Below, in pieces: positions 12,740 to 22,586 of a stretch of DNA of 64,000 bases. Position 1 is the stretch's first letter, and every line of letters starts with the position of its first letter. Source of the stretch: CAVURS01 sp963834425. GTDB taxonomy: Bacteria; Actinomycetota; Actinomycetes; Actinomycetales; CAVURS01. The notes beneath the pieces are model-generated. The model was not told where the DNA came from. It ran no database searches and saw only the letters and a program-made list of their open reading frames with translations. The translations under genes and the position numbers were made by a program. The stretch lies in the NCBI GenBank assembly GCA_963834425.1, contig CAWIBR010000010.1, positions 124,001 to 188,000 on the forward strand, written 5' to 3'.

Positions 12740-12902
12740 GATGGCCAGCCTCCCTCATCCATGCCGCGATCACGCCGGACCCCCTCCGGACCGGGCCATC
12801 CGGACCGGTATCTGACCGATCTGAACCGGGCCCATCTGAACCGGACGTCCTCCGGAGCCGAATGCCTCCGTGGATCATTCGGCGCGGCGTAGCTTTCCCT
12901 TC

Positions 12903-13589
12903 ATGGCCGCCGTCCTCGTCGTCGAGGACGATCCGGCCATTCGCTCCGGGCTGGTCCGCGCGCTGACCGACCGCGGACACACCGTCACCGCCGTCGGCTC
13001 GGGCCTGGACGCGCTGCAGGCCGTCGTCGACGAGCCACCCGACATCGTGCTCCTGGACCTCGGCCTGCCCGACGTCGACGGGCAGCAGGTCCTGAGCATG
13101 CTGCGGGCCGTCTCCGCCGTGCCGGTCGTGGTCGTGAGCGCCCGCGACCGCGACGCCGACATCGTGGCCGCCCTCGACGGCGGTGCCGACGACTACGTCG
13201 TCAAACCGGTCGGCGCCGAGCAGCTCGACGCCCGACTTCGCGCCGTACTGCGCCGGGGCGCGCCCGTGGCCGCCGAACGCGAGCTCGTCATCGGCGGCCT
13301 GATCGTCGACCCGAAGGCGCGCACCGCCACCCTGGACGGCCAGCCACTGGACCTGAGCCGCAAGGAGTTCGACCTGCTGCTGGCGCTCGCCGAGCGATCG
13401 GGCGCGGTGGTGTCCAAACGCGAGCTGCTCGCCGAGGTCTGGCGCCAGCCGTACGGCGGGGCCGAGCGCACCGTCGACGTCCACCTGTCCTGGCTGCGGC
13501 GCAAACTCGGCGAGAGCGCCGACGACCCGCGCTACCTGCACAGCGTGTGGGGCGTCGGCGTGCGGCTCGCTCCGCCCGACGAGGCCTAG
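12903..13589 (+). CDS. OmpR-family response regulator
   Basis: A 228-residue regulator from ATG 12903. The receiver domain has the acidic pair ED at residues 8-9, the phosphoacceptor Asp52 (VLLDLGLPDVDG) and the KP lysine in VVKPVG; residues about 130-228 are an OmpR-type winged helix (LSRKEFDLLLALAERSGAVVSKRELL, then the RTVDVHLSWLRRKLGE helix). The histidine kinase starts on the next base after its stop. The 163 bases upstream are shared with the divergent membrane protein gene and probably hold both promoters. Confidence 0.95.
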   Translation: MAAVLVVEDDPAIRSGLVRALTDRGHTVTAVGSGLDALQAVVDEPPDIVLLDLGLPDVDGQQVLSMLRAVSAVPVVVVSARDRDADIVAALDGGADDYVVKPVGAEQLDARLRAVLRRGAPVAAERELVIGGLIVDPKARTATLDGQPLDLSRKEFDLLLALAERSGAVVSKRELLAEVWRQPYGGAERTVDVHLSWLRRKLGESADDPRYLHSVWGVGVRLAPPDEA

Positions 13590-14918
13590 ATGCGCCGGAC
13601 CCTGACCGTCCTGGTCGCCGCCAGCACCTCGGCCGTCGTGCTGGCCCTGGTGATCCCGCTCGCCCTGCTCGTGGGCCGGCTCGCGCAGGACCGGGCGGTG
13701 ACCGCGGCGACCCAGCAGGCCCAGTCGGTCGCGCTGCTGGTAGCGACCGGTACGCCGAGCGACCAGCTCGGTTCGGTGCTCGCGCAGAGCGACCAGCGCA
13801 CCGGACTGCGGACCAGCGTCGTACCGGCCCAGGGCGCGGCCATCGGGCCGACGATCGGTGGTGCGAACCTGGCCCGCGCCCGGCTGGGCGAGTCGTTCAC
13901 CCAGGTCGACGGCGAGGACCCGGACGGCGCCGCCGTCTACCTGCCCGTCGCCGTGCAGTCCGGCACGTCGGTGGTCCGGGTGGGCGTGACGCAGCCCGTC
14001 TTGTCGCAAGGCGTCGCGCGGGCCCGGATTCTGTTGGTGGCATTGGGCATTGGCCTGATCGCGTTCTCCCTCGTCGCCGCCGTCGTCCTGGCTCGCCGCG
14101 TGAGCGCGCCGCTGGTCGGGGTGGCCGAGGTGGCTCATGACCTGCGCCGCGGTCGCCTGCAGCGACGGGTCGTGCCGAGTGGTCCACCCGAGGTGCGGGA
14201 GGTCGGCTCGGCCCTGAACCAGCTGGCCGGCCGGATCGGTGAGCTGCTGCAGGCCGAGCGGGACGCCGCCGCCGATCTGTCCCATCGGTTGCGCACTCCG
14301 GTCACGGCGCTGCGTCTGGCCGTCGACACGACGGGCGACCCGGATGAGCGCGCTCGGTTGCGGGAGCACCTCGATCGGCTGGAGGGCACCGTCGATGCGG
14401 TCGTGCGACAGGGCCGCCTCCCGGCGACGGGAGCGGCCCTCGACCAGGCCGGAGACCAGGTGGTCACGGACCTCTCGGTCGTGGTCAGCGAGCGGGTGCG
14501 GTTCTGGTCGGCGCTGGCCGAGGACCAGGACCGCGCCGTACGCCGCTCGATCGACCCCGGCGCCCAGATCTCCGCCGACCCGCAGGACATCGTGGACGCG
14601 GTGGATGTGTTGCTGGACAACGTGTTTGCGCACACGGCGCCGGGCACTGGTTTCGCTGTCGAGGTGCGTCGCCACCGGGACGTCGTCGAGCTGGTCGTGG
14701 CCGACGACGGTCCTGGACTGCCGACGGCCGACCAGCTCGGCCGGGGTCGCAGCTCGGCCGGCTCGACCGGACTCGGGCTGGACATCGTGCGCCGGATCGC
14801 CGAGGCGACCGGAGCCGAGCTGCGCCTGGACCGCGCCGACGCTTCGGCTGCCGGTGATGTTGGTGGGGCGCGGGTCAGCCTGCGCTGGCCGGCCGCGGCC
14901 GGCCGGCCCGGTCGCTAG
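13590..14918 (+). CDS. Sensor histidine kinase
   Basis: A 442-residue kinase paired with the preceding regulator. Helix 1 is near residues 8-30, an extracytoplasmic sensor covers about 31-145, helix 2 is near 146-170, then HAMP and a dimerisation domain with the phosphorylated His232 (LSHRLRTPVTAL). The ATPase domain has the N box (LLDNVFAHT), DDGPGL and TGLGLDIV. The signal is unknown. A strong hairpin follows the stop. Confidence 0.95.
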   Translation: MRRTLTVLVAASTSAVVLALVIPLALLVGRLAQDRAVTAATQQAQSVALLVATGTPSDQLGSVLAQSDQRTGLRTSVVPAQGAAIGPTIGGANLARARLGESFTQVDGEDPDGAAVYLPVAVQSGTSVVRVGVTQPVLSQGVARARILLVALGIGLIAFSLVAAVVLARRVSAPLVGVAEVAHDLRRGRLQRRVVPSGPPEVREVGSALNQLAGRIGELLQAERDAAADLSHRLRTPVTALRLAVDTTGDPDERARLREHLDRLEGTVDAVVRQGRLPATGAALDQAGDQVVTDLSVVVSERVRFWSALAEDQDRAVRRSIDPGAQISADPQDIVDAVDVLLDNVFAHTAPGTGFAVEVRRHRDVVELVVADDGPGLPTADQLGRGRSSAGSTGLGLDIVRRIAEATGAELRLDRADASAAGDVGGARVSLRWPAAAGRPGR

Positions 14919-14938
14919 CACCGGAAACCGGCCAGTAC

Positions 14939-14978
14939 GGCGCGGGGCTGGGTCGGTCTCGCGGCCCAGCCCCGCGCC
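14939..14978. terminator. Bidirectional terminator hairpin
   Basis: Perfect 14-bp stem, GGCGCGGGGCTGGG with CCCAGCCCCGCGCC, loop of 12 bases, between the convergent kinase and repeat-protein genes. Confidence 0.7.
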
Positions 14979-14995
14979 GCGCGGGCTGGCCATGG

Positions 14996-15499
14996 TCAGC
15001 CGTCGCTACCGTGGCCGCTGCCGCTGTGGTCGCCGCCCTTGCCGCTGCCCTGGCCTCGGCCGCGCTGGTTGTCGTCACCGTCGTGCCCGCGACCCCGGCG
15101 GTTGTCGTCGCCCGGCTCGGCATGGTTGCCGCGGTCATCGCCGGGCTCGGCATGGTTGCCGCGGTCATCGCCGGGCTCGGCATGGTTGCCGCGGTCGTCG
15201 CCGGGCTCGGCATGGTTGCCCCGGTCATCGCCGGGCTCGGCATGGCTGCCGCGGTCGTCGCCGGGCTCGGCATGGTTGCCGCGGTCATCGCCCGGCTCGA
15301 CGTGGCGACCCTTGTCGTCGGCCGCCGGCTTGGCCGTGCCGGTCGGGGTGGACGATGGCGCGGACACCGACGACCGTCCGCCGGAAGAACCGGAGCCGGA
15401 ACCCGGTCCGGATGCTGCGGACGCGGCGTACCCGCCGGTGAGGGCGAGGGCCGTGGCCGCGGCGGCCCCGATCGCGAACTGCCTGCTGCGACGTCTCAT
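14996..15499 (-). CDS. Secreted acidic repeat protein
   Basis: A 167-residue protein: an RRR-containing signal peptide with a likely cleavage after SAA near residue 29, a Ser/Gly/Pro linker, then six near-identical ten-residue units GDDRGNHAEP (one has Ser for Asn) and a tail rich in Gly, Asp, His and Arg. Each unit carries two or three acidic residues plus His, which suggests metal or calcium binding, but this is inference. It is convergent with the two-component system. No family recognised. Confidence 0.8.
   Translation of the reverse strand: MRRRSRQFAIGAAAATALALTGGYAASAASGPGSGSGSSGGRSSVSAPSSTPTGTAKPAADDKGRHVEPGDDRGNHAEPGDDRGSHAEPGDDRGNHAEPGDDRGNHAEPGDDRGNHAEPGDDRGNHAEPGDDNRRGRGHDGDDNQRGRGQGSGKGGDHSGSGHGSDG
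15111..15290. repeat. 30-nt tandem repeat, six copies
   Basis: Six in-frame 30-base units, differing at only a few positions (for example gttgcc/gctgcc and gtcatc/gtcgtc), plus a partial seventh. They code the GDDRGNHAEP units of the protein at 14996-15499. Copy number is likely variable between strains. Confidence 0.95.
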
Positions 15500-15627
15500 C
15501 TGTGACCACTCCTGCTGAGTCGGCCCGGGCCTGGTGCCTGGGCGATGAACTCAGCGTGCGGTGGTCCGCACTAAGGCTTCCTGCTCGAAGTACCTAAGTC
15601 TTCGTCAAGGTTCGCGCCGCGCCCGGG

Positions 15628-16353
15628 CTAGCCGAGCCGGGCCGAGCGCAACGGGCCGAGCCCGCTGACCGCCGAGCGGGTCAGCCGCACCCGGCTGTGC
15701 GGGCCGTGCGGATGAGCGGTGGCGCCCAGGGTGCCGAGGGTTGCGAGGAGGTGGTCCGATGTCTCCGTGTCGGCCGACGACGAGGCCATCAGCTCGGTGC
15801 GACCCAGCAACCAGGACGCCGCGGCCACGTGAGCGACGAGGGCCCGCCCGATGCCGAGGCCCTGCCACGGATCGGCGACGAGCAGCTCCGCCTGCGCGGC
15901 GTGGTTGACCGGGACACCCGCGCAGTCGACCGGCGCCAGGCCGGCGAGCGCGACCACCCGCGGCCCGCGGGCCCGGGGTCCCGACCGGCCGGGGGCCAGG
16001 ACGACCAGGCTCCCGCGCCAGGTCAGCCAGGCCGCCATCTCGCTCAGTGACGGCACTGCCCCACCCCGGCTGCGCCGCCACTGCCAGCGGCTCAGGGACG
16101 AGCTGCGCACCAACATGCCCATCACCGCCGGCAGGTCGGCGGACTTGGCTCGCCGTACGCCGAAGACCTGGCCGGACGTCTCCAGCCGCCAGGGTTGACG
16201 CAACCGGGACGACTGCGATGGGTGCCCCTGGCCGTGGATCAGCGAACGGGCCGACATGAGGGGTTCGGGTTCGACCCGACGGACCCGTTCGACCCGGTCG
16301 ACACGGTCGAGGTGCGCTGGGTCGAGGGGCGCTGGGTCGAGTTGCACTGTCAT
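15628..16353 (-). CDS. GNAT-family N-acetyltransferase
   Basis: Up to 241 residues; ATG 16353 opens the frame, but ATG 16257 (MSARSLIHG) is also possible, as the first 32 residues are low in complexity. The acetyl-CoA loop appears as DPWQGLGIGRALVAHV (Q/RxxGxG/A), with the preceding strand AELLVAD. It sits 45 bases after the transporter operon and may be co-transcribed. Substrate unknown. Confidence 0.75.
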   Translation of the reverse strand: MTVQLDPAPLDPAHLDRVDRVERVRRVEPEPLMSARSLIHGQGHPSQSSRLRQPWRLETSGQVFGVRRAKSADLPAVMGMLVRSSSLSRWQWRRSRGGAVPSLSEMAAWLTWRGSLVVLAPGRSGPRARGPRVVALAGLAPVDCAGVPVNHAAQAELLVADPWQGLGIGRALVAHVAAASWLLGRTELMASSSADTETSDHLLATLGTLGATAHPHGPHSRVRLTRSAVSGLGPLRSARLG

Positions 16354-16398
16354 GGCTGAACGTTCGCGGGCGACCGTGTCGCTGCCACGTCGCGCAGA

Positions 16399-18636
16399 TC
16401 ACATCCACGTGACATTCAGCACGATCGGCAGCGCCCCGACGGCGAGGCCGATCGCGAGCAGGATGCTGTCGGCCCGTCGCCACCGCGACGGCTCGGCCCA
16501 GCTGCGGTGGTGCGCCCCCGCGAAACCGCGCGCGTCCATGGCGACGGCCATCCGCCCCGATCGCCGTACCGTCTGCACGAGCAGGCTGAAGGTGAGCGCG
16601 GCGATCTCGCGGGTCCGAGCGACCGGTGAACCGCCCGCGGTGAGACCGCGCACCCGGCGAGCCCAGGAGGCTTGGGACCAGATCGTGCCGAGGTCCTCGA
16701 TCCGTTGCAGCGCAGCGACGGCGGCCACCACTGGCCGGTCCGGCAGGTGCAGTCGTTGAGCCAGGTCGTCGCCGAGCCGGCTGGTGTCGAGATGCGCGAC
16801 GAGCAGACTGCCGGGGAGCACCAGGATGAGGATGCGCAGCCCGGCCGCAACTGCCGTAGCGACGTCCCGGTTGCCCAGCAGCCAGGTGGACCACCCGATC
16901 GAGAGCGCGGCCAACGTCCCGGGCAGCGCCCGGCGGGCTGCGGAGCGCAGCGAGCTCACGGCCAGCGGCGCGAGCAGGAGGATGACGGCCAGCGTCACGA
17001 CGCCGACCTGCCAGGTCCGGACGAAGACCGAGCTCACCAGGGCCAGCAACGAGACGATGCCGATCGCCAGAGGTCCGCAGTGCCGCGCCGGCGGCCACCC
17101 ACGCTTCGAGTTGTCAGCACCACGACCGAGCATGTGCTGCCCTGGTGCTGACAGGGCGAGTTCAGTGTCGGCGAGGGCGGCTACCAGTCGACGGTCATGG
17201 GTGGCGACAGCGACGGCCGAGCCGGCGGCCCGGGCCGCGTGGACGGCCCCCGCGACGGCGGCCCAGGTGTGACGGTCCTGGCCGAGAGTCGGCTCGTCCA
17301 GGAGCAGCACCTGGGGCCCCTGCGCCAGGGCAGCGGCGACGGCCAACCGGCGCTGCTCGCCGCCGGAAAGCCGGTGGGGGTCCATCGCCGCCAGATGGTC
17401 CAGACCGAGCGCCACCAGGAGGCCGTCGGCCCGGGCTTGCGCCGCCGGGGTCGGCCGCTCGGGGTCGTCCGCGTTCCCCCGCAGACCGGCCACGACCTCC
17501 TCGCGCACCGAGCGGGCGACGAACGCCTGCTCCGGGTGCTGGCCGACCCAGCCGATCCGCTCCGCCAGCTCGCGGGAGCGCCAGCCCGCCGGGTCCGGCC
17601 CGAGGCCACCGGCCAGAGCCGGTCGGGCCAGGACGCGGCCAGATGACGGCCGGATCAGTCCGGCGAGGGTCGCCAGCAGCGTCGACTTCCCGACGCCGCT
17701 GGCGCCGGTGACTGCCGTGACGTGTCCGGCGGCGAGGGCCAGGCTCAGCGGGGCCAGCCGGTCCGGTACGCCGATGGCCTGACCTTCGAGGCAGCACCGG
17801 CATCCGGAACCGCATCCGGGACCGCATCCGGGTTCATGTCCGGGCCGGACCGCCAGGGCGCGGCCAGCCCCGGGCTCAGCATCAACGGCTCAGGGTCCGG
17901 CAACCCCGGAACCCAGACCCCCTGCGCGGCCAGGAGATCGGCGTACCGCGTCAGCGTCTCGGTCGGCGGCCCGTCGGCGACAACGACGCCGCTCAGGGAG
18001 AGCACGATCACCCGGTCGACGTGCGGCAGCCAGTCGTCGAGGTGGTGCTCGACCACGACGAGGGTCGCGCCCGTGGCCACGACGGCGTCGAGCACGGCGC
18101 GGCGGACGTCCTCGGCCGCGGACGGGTCGAGCATCGCCGTCGGCTCGTCGAGGAGCAGCAGGCCGGGACGCAGGGCGACGCCGCCAGCCAGCGCCAGGCG
18201 TTGACCTTCGCCGCCGGAGAGGTGTCCGGTCGGATGGCCCTGGTCGTACGCGAAACCCCACTGCCGCAAGGGACTCCGCTACTCGACGCCAGATCTCCGG
18301 GCGGGTCGAGGCGACGTTCTCGGGGCCGAACGCCACGTCGCGGCCGACGGTCGCCGCGACCATCGCGTCGGTCGGGTCCTGCAGCAGCAGACCGGCCTGC
18401 CCGGCCCGGCTGCCCGCCGGGCGATCGTCCACGAGCACCTCGCCGGACAGCTCTCCGGAGTCGGCGGTGAGGAGCACGCCGGCCATCGCCCGCAGCAGGG
18501 TCGACTTGCCGGCCCCGCTCGGGCCGGCCAGCAGCACCCGTTGCCCGGACGGGATGTCCAGGTCCAGCCCGGGCAGCACGGGCTCGCGACGGCCGGCCGG
18601 TCTCCAGGTGAGTCCCCGGAGCCGGACGGCGCTCAG
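16399..18636 (-). CDS. YkoD-YkoC type ECF transporter: two ATPase domains plus T component (frameshifted)
   Basis: One continuous reading unit when repaired. ATPase domain 1 has GPSGAGKST and, after a shift near 18262 (one extra C), LSGGEGQRLAL and LLLLDEPTAML. Domain 2 has GASGVGKST, LSGGEQRRLAV and LLLDEPTLG; one base is missing near 17780. The same frame runs on into an EcfT-like membrane protein (residues RILILVLPGSLL, then the coupling RSGRMAVAMDARGFAG helix) to the stop at 16399. The start probably overlaps the ykoE stop (CTGA, 18636). ATP drives uptake through YkoE. The linker between ATPase and T part coincides with a palindromic repeat. Confidence 0.85.
17107..17153. repeat. Palindromic element, copy C (inside ykoDC)
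   Basis: CGAGTTGTCAGCACCA, 20-base loop, TGGTGCTGACA. Left arm identical to copy D at 37827, same loop length, half of the loop identical. It encodes the linker ALSAPGQHMLGRGADNS between the ATPase and T domains. Confidence 0.65.
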
Positions 18637-19310
18637 GTCGCCCGCGCTTCCTGGACCTCCTGGCCGGGCGGGAACGCGCTCAGGGCACCGGTCTCGGCGA
18701 GAGCCCGGGTGAGCAGCCAGCCGCCGACCCCGGCGATGAGCGCACCGGAGACCGCAAAGATCGCGGCGTAGGCCAGCTTCCAGCCGAAGGAGTAGTCGGC
18801 GTAGTACTCCACCCACTCGAAGACGGCTTCGAAGATCGCCGCCAGCGCAGCGCCCGCGGCCGCCACGACCGGGCCGAACCGGCGGTAGAGGAAGATCGCG
18901 AGCACGATCTCGACGCCGAACCCTTCGAGCAGGCCGGAGACGACCGTGAGCCAGGCCCACTGGTTGCCGAGGGCCATCTCGACGACGGCGGCCACGACCT
19001 CGCCGTAGACCGCAGCGCCGGGACGGCGGACGATCAGCCCGGTGACGACGCCGGCGATCAGCCAGGGCCCGCCCAGGAGGCCGCTGAGCGGCGGGAAGCC
19101 CTTGAAGATGGGGTCGAGCGCGGTCCAGGCGAAGTCCCACGCCCAATAGGCGACGCCGAACGCCGCCCCGAGCATGGCGACGGTGATCAGGTCGATGGTG
19201 CGCCAGGCCGCGAGCGGCGGCCGGGCCTGGATGTAGCGGGGGCGGCGGCCCGGTCGGACCGCCGTCGTACCGAAGGCACTGCTGGATCCACTGACTGCTG
19301 GCTTGCTCAC
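18633..19310 (-). CDS. ykoE: YkoE-type ECF substrate-binding membrane protein (thiamine/HMP)
   Basis: A 225-residue protein with five or six hydrophobic segments; ITVAMLGAAFGVAYWAWD and the WVEYYADY region are typical of YkoE S components. The start is GTG 19310 behind GGAGC. YkoE binds thiamine or hydroxymethylpyrimidine; the TPP riboswitch directly upstream supports the vitamin B1 role, and the downstream YkoD-YkoC unit provides energy coupling. Confidence 0.88.
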   Translation of the reverse strand: MSKPAVSGSSSAFGTTAVRPGRRPRYIQARPPLAAWRTIDLITVAMLGAAFGVAYWAWDFAWTALDPIFKGFPPLSGLLGGPWLIAGVVTGLIVRRPGAAVYGEVVAAVVEMALGNQWAWLTVVSGLLEGFGVEIVLAIFLYRRFGPVVAAAGAALAAIFEAVFEWVEYYADYSFGWKLAYAAIFAVSGALIAGVGGWLLTRALAETGALSAFPPGQEVQEARAT

Positions 19311-19377
19311 TGCTGGCTCCTCCTGGGTGAACAGGAGGGGAGGCTTCGCCCCACGGAGGGCGGAGCCCGAGAAAATC

Positions 19378-19482
19378 CCGACTCCCTTCGCCGGTGCTAA
19401 CCGGATCAGGTTCGAGGGTCTGCGGTTGCCCGCACTCTCAGCGCTATCGGGGCCGGTTGACTCCGGAGCGCTCCCCTGTCGA
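19378..19482 (-). ncRNA. TPP riboswitch (THI element)
   Basis: Read on the minus strand, conserved THI-box blocks occur in order: CTGAGAG, ACCCTC, AACCTGATCCGGTTAGCACC and CGAAGGGA. It precedes ykoE, and a GC-rich hairpin (GGCTCCGCCC paired with GGGGCGAAGCC) between aptamer and start codon could switch access to GGAGGAG. Ligand binding should reduce transporter expression. Confidence 0.93.
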
Positions 19483-19594
19483 CGGGCGAAACGCTACACC
19501 CGCACGCCCGGATCGGATCCTCGTCGCGCTCGCGTCGCGGTCTCGTCGCGCTCTCGTCGGGCTGGCGCGACGCCGGGGTCGTAGGCTCGGCGGC

Positions 19595-19874
19595 GTGAGT
19601 GTGCCGTACAAGGTGATCAGCACCGGTGGGGCCATCGTGGCCGGCCTGGTGGCCCGCAAGGCGGTCAGCGCGATCTGGCGACTCAGCACCGGCCGCCCCG
19701 AGCCGGGCACTCCCGAGAACCCGGACAGCAGCCTGGGTGAAGCCGTCGCGTGGGTGGTGGCGTCCAGCGCCGCCCTGGCCACGGCTCGGTTGTTCGCGGC
19801 CCGGCAGGCGGCGAACTACTACCGGCGCTCGACCGGGCACCTGCCGCCCGAAGCTCGAGGACGTCAAGGCCTAG
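19595..19874 (+). CDS. DUF4235 family small membrane protein (one frameshift as read)
   Basis: Starts GTG 19595 (SVPYKVISTGGAIVAGLVARKAVSAIW). Two hydrophobic stretches with a short loop are typical of DUF4235. The family ending LPPELEDVKA is obtained if one A is removed from CCCGAAGCTC near 19855; as read, the frame passes into unrelated sequence. Corrected length about 92 residues. Function unknown. Confidence 0.8.
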
Positions 19875-19916
19875 CCCGACCCCCTGGTGCTCCCTCCGGC
19901 CGCGCTGCTCCCTAAC

Positions 19917-19956
19917 GGCCGGTGATCCGGCCACCGGAGCGGCCGGATTACCGGCC
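19917..19956. terminator. Bidirectional terminator hairpin
   Basis: GGCCGGTGATCCGGCC pairs with GGCCGGATTACCGGCC (15 of 16), loop of 8 bases, between convergent DUF4235 and hutI genes. Confidence 0.7.
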
Positions 19957-19987
19957 AGATCGGGAGTACGGCGGGAGGCGGGCCGGC

Positions 19988-21197
19988 TCAGCGCGGGGCG
20001 GCCAGCTCCAGGGCCGAAGCGATCGGTACGCCGGGACGGTAGGCCAGGTGCACATAGCTGGGGGCGTCCAACACCGTCAGATCTGCGCGGGCTCCGGGCG
20101 AGAGGTGGCCGATATCGCTGCGGCGCAATGCCATTGCTCCTCCCGCCGTCGCTGACCACAGCGCCTCAGCCGGCGTCATCCGCATCTCGCGGACGGCCAG
20201 CGCGATGCAGAGCGGGATCGAGGACGAGTAGCACGAGCCCGGATTGCAATCGGTGGCCAGCGCAACGACGGCACCCGCATCGATCAACCGCCGGGCATCG
20301 GGGTAGGGCGAGCGGGTCGAGAACTCGACGGCGGGCAGCAACGTCGCCACGGTGGCCTCGGCGCCGGCGCGCAACCGGTCACCCGATGCCGCAAGGGCGT
20401 CGACGTCGGCCTCGGCCAGGTGGGTGCAGTGGTCGACACTGGCCGCGCCGAGCTCGACGCCGAGCCGGACGCCCGGGCCGGCGGTGAGCTGGTTGCCGTG
20501 CAGCCGGATCTGCAGTCCCACCCCCAGCGCTGCGGTCAGGATGGTGCGGGCCTCGTCGCCGTCGAAGGCGTGCGGGCCCGGCTCGCAGAAGACGTCGGCC
20601 CAGCGGGCGTGCGGCGCGCAGGCCTCGAGCATCGGCCCGGCGACGAGCGCGACGTAGTCGTCCCGGCGATCGGCGTACTCGGCCGGCACGACATGCGCCC
20701 CGAGGAAGGTCGTCTCGGTGGTGACCTCGGAGGCGAGTCGCAGCGCCCGGGCCTCGTCCTCGACGGTCAGGCCGTAGCCGCTCTTGACCTCGACCGTCGT
20801 CGTGCCCTGGCGGCGCATCTCGGCGATCAGCCGACCCAACCGACCTCGCAGGTCGTCGTCGCTGGCGGCCCGGGTGGCGGCGACCGTCGTGGCGATCCCG
20901 CCACCGGTGTAGGGCTCGCCGGCCATCCGGGCGGCGAACTCGGCGGCGCGGTCGCCGGCGAAGACCAGATGCGAGTGGGTGTCGACGAAACCGGGTACGA
21001 CGGCCCGGCCGCCGAGGTCGCGCCGCGTGTCGGCGTCCGGCGCGCGTGCGGCCGGCCCGACCCAGCCGATCACGTTGTCCTGCACCAGGATCGCCGCATC
21101 CGCGATGAGCCCGAGGGACGAGCCGTCGCCCAGCTCCGGGTCGTTGGTCACGAGCTCGACTGATGCCGGTGACCAGCGTCGCCGAGCCGGGCGACAT
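19988..21197 (-). CDS. hutI: Imidazolonepropionase (one frameshift near the start)
   Basis: Hydrolyses imidazolone-5-propionate to N-formimidoyl-L-glutamate in histidine breakdown. Amidohydrolase metal motifs include THSHLVF, the GLQIRLHGNQL region and ATDCNPGSCYSSSIPL. The usual beginning (VTGI..ELVTNDPELGDG) is split: MSPGSATLVTGI from ATG 21197 and VELVTNDPELG are joined by removing one A near 21165. Without repair, the frame opens at GTG 21151. Last gene of the hut cluster; about 403 residues when repaired. Confidence 0.92.
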
Positions 21198-21267
21198 CAC
21201 GCTGTCCACTGCGGGTCGCGGCCGAGGTTGGCGCGCAGGACCCGAGCATGGCCGTCGATCAGGTCGG

Positions 21268-22586
21268 TCACGCCTGCGCCCACAGGGGCTCGATGGCTTC
21301 CTTCAGCAGTTGGCCGACGTCGCCGAGCCGGTGCTGGCCGTCGGCAACAATCACCTGGTCATCGACAATGACATCGCGCACGTCGGCGGCGGTCGCCGAC
21401 ATCACGACCTGCTCAGGTGCGCTCCCCGCCGTACGCACCGAATCCAGCCGCACCGCAACGAAATCCGCGCGCGCACCGACTTCCAGGCGCCCGGCGTCCG
21501 GCCAGCCCAGGCTCTCGTGGCCGGAGGAGGTCATCGCCCGGACCAGCTCGGCCGGCTGGAACCGCCCGCGCTGCAACGAGACCAGCCGCTCATCGAGCTC
21601 GAGGCCGCGGGCCTCCTCGAACAGGTCGATCACTGCGTGCTGGTCGCTGCCGAGGGTCAGCACAGCACCGGCGTCCCGAAGCTGGGGGCCGGACCGATGC
21701 CGTCGGCCAGGTCGCGCTCGGTCGTCGGGGTGAAGCAGACGTGCGTGCCGGTCGCGCCGAGCAGCTTCTCGTCATGTTCGCTCAGGTGCGTCCCGTGCAC
21801 GACGGTGATCCGCTCGCCGAGGGCATCCTCGATCTCCAGCAGCTCGGTCGGGCTGCACAGATAGAAGCCCCGGCAGGCGTCGTTCTCGGCCGGCTGCTCC
21901 GAGACGTGGATGTGCATCGGGCCGCCCATCGCGGCGATCCGGCCGATGTCGAGCTTCTCGACCGCCCGGACCGAGTGGGCGGCGACACCGACTCGCACCT
22001 GGTCGCTCTGCTCCAACAACGAAACCCGGGCCGCCCACTGCTCGACGTTCCAGTCGCTGAACCGGCGCTGGTGCCGTTCCAGCGGCAGGTGCCCCTCCGG
22101 CGTCAGACCGCCCTTGAGATAGCACGCGTCCAGCAGGGTCAGCCGGATTCCCGCGCCGGCCGCCGCCTCGTAGAGCGCGTGCCCCATCGCGTTCGGATCG
22201 TCGTACGGCGTGCCGTCCGGCCCATGGTGCAGGTAGTGGAACTCGCCGACGCAGGTGATGCCGGCCAGCGCCATCTCGGCGTACGTCGCTCGGGCCAGCG
22301 CCAGGTAGGAGTCCGGATCCAGTTGTCCCGCAACGGAGTACATGCCCTCGCGCCAGGTCCAGAACGTGCCGCCATCCGCGTGAGTGCGACCGCGCAGCGC
22401 CCGATGGAAAGCGTGCGAGTGCGAGTTGGCCAGACCCGGCAGGACGAGCCCGGCCAGCCGGTGGTCGCCGTCCTCGGCCGGCCGGCCGGGGAGCACCTCG
22501 GTGATCCGCCGGTCGTCGACGATGACCCGCACCGAGGCGACGGGGGCGTCGTCGAGCCAGGCGAACTCGCACCAGTAGGCCGTCAT
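21268..22586 (-). CDS. hutF: Formimidoylglutamate deiminase (one frameshift as read)
   Basis: Converts N-formimidoyl-glutamate to N-formyl-glutamate and ammonia. Metal ligands in NSHSHAFHRALRG, then VHGTHLSEHD, and LGSDQHAVIDLFEE near the C terminus. A missing C in the CCCCC run near 21685 moves GPAPQLRDAGAVLTLGSD out of frame; two parts fit end to end. The ATG overlaps the stop of the M20 hydrolase gene (ATGA). About 440 residues when repaired. Confidence 0.92.

Noticed and set aside
15111..15290. CRISPR array
   Set aside because: The 30-base units are contiguous with no spacers and encode protein repeats; no cas genes nearby.
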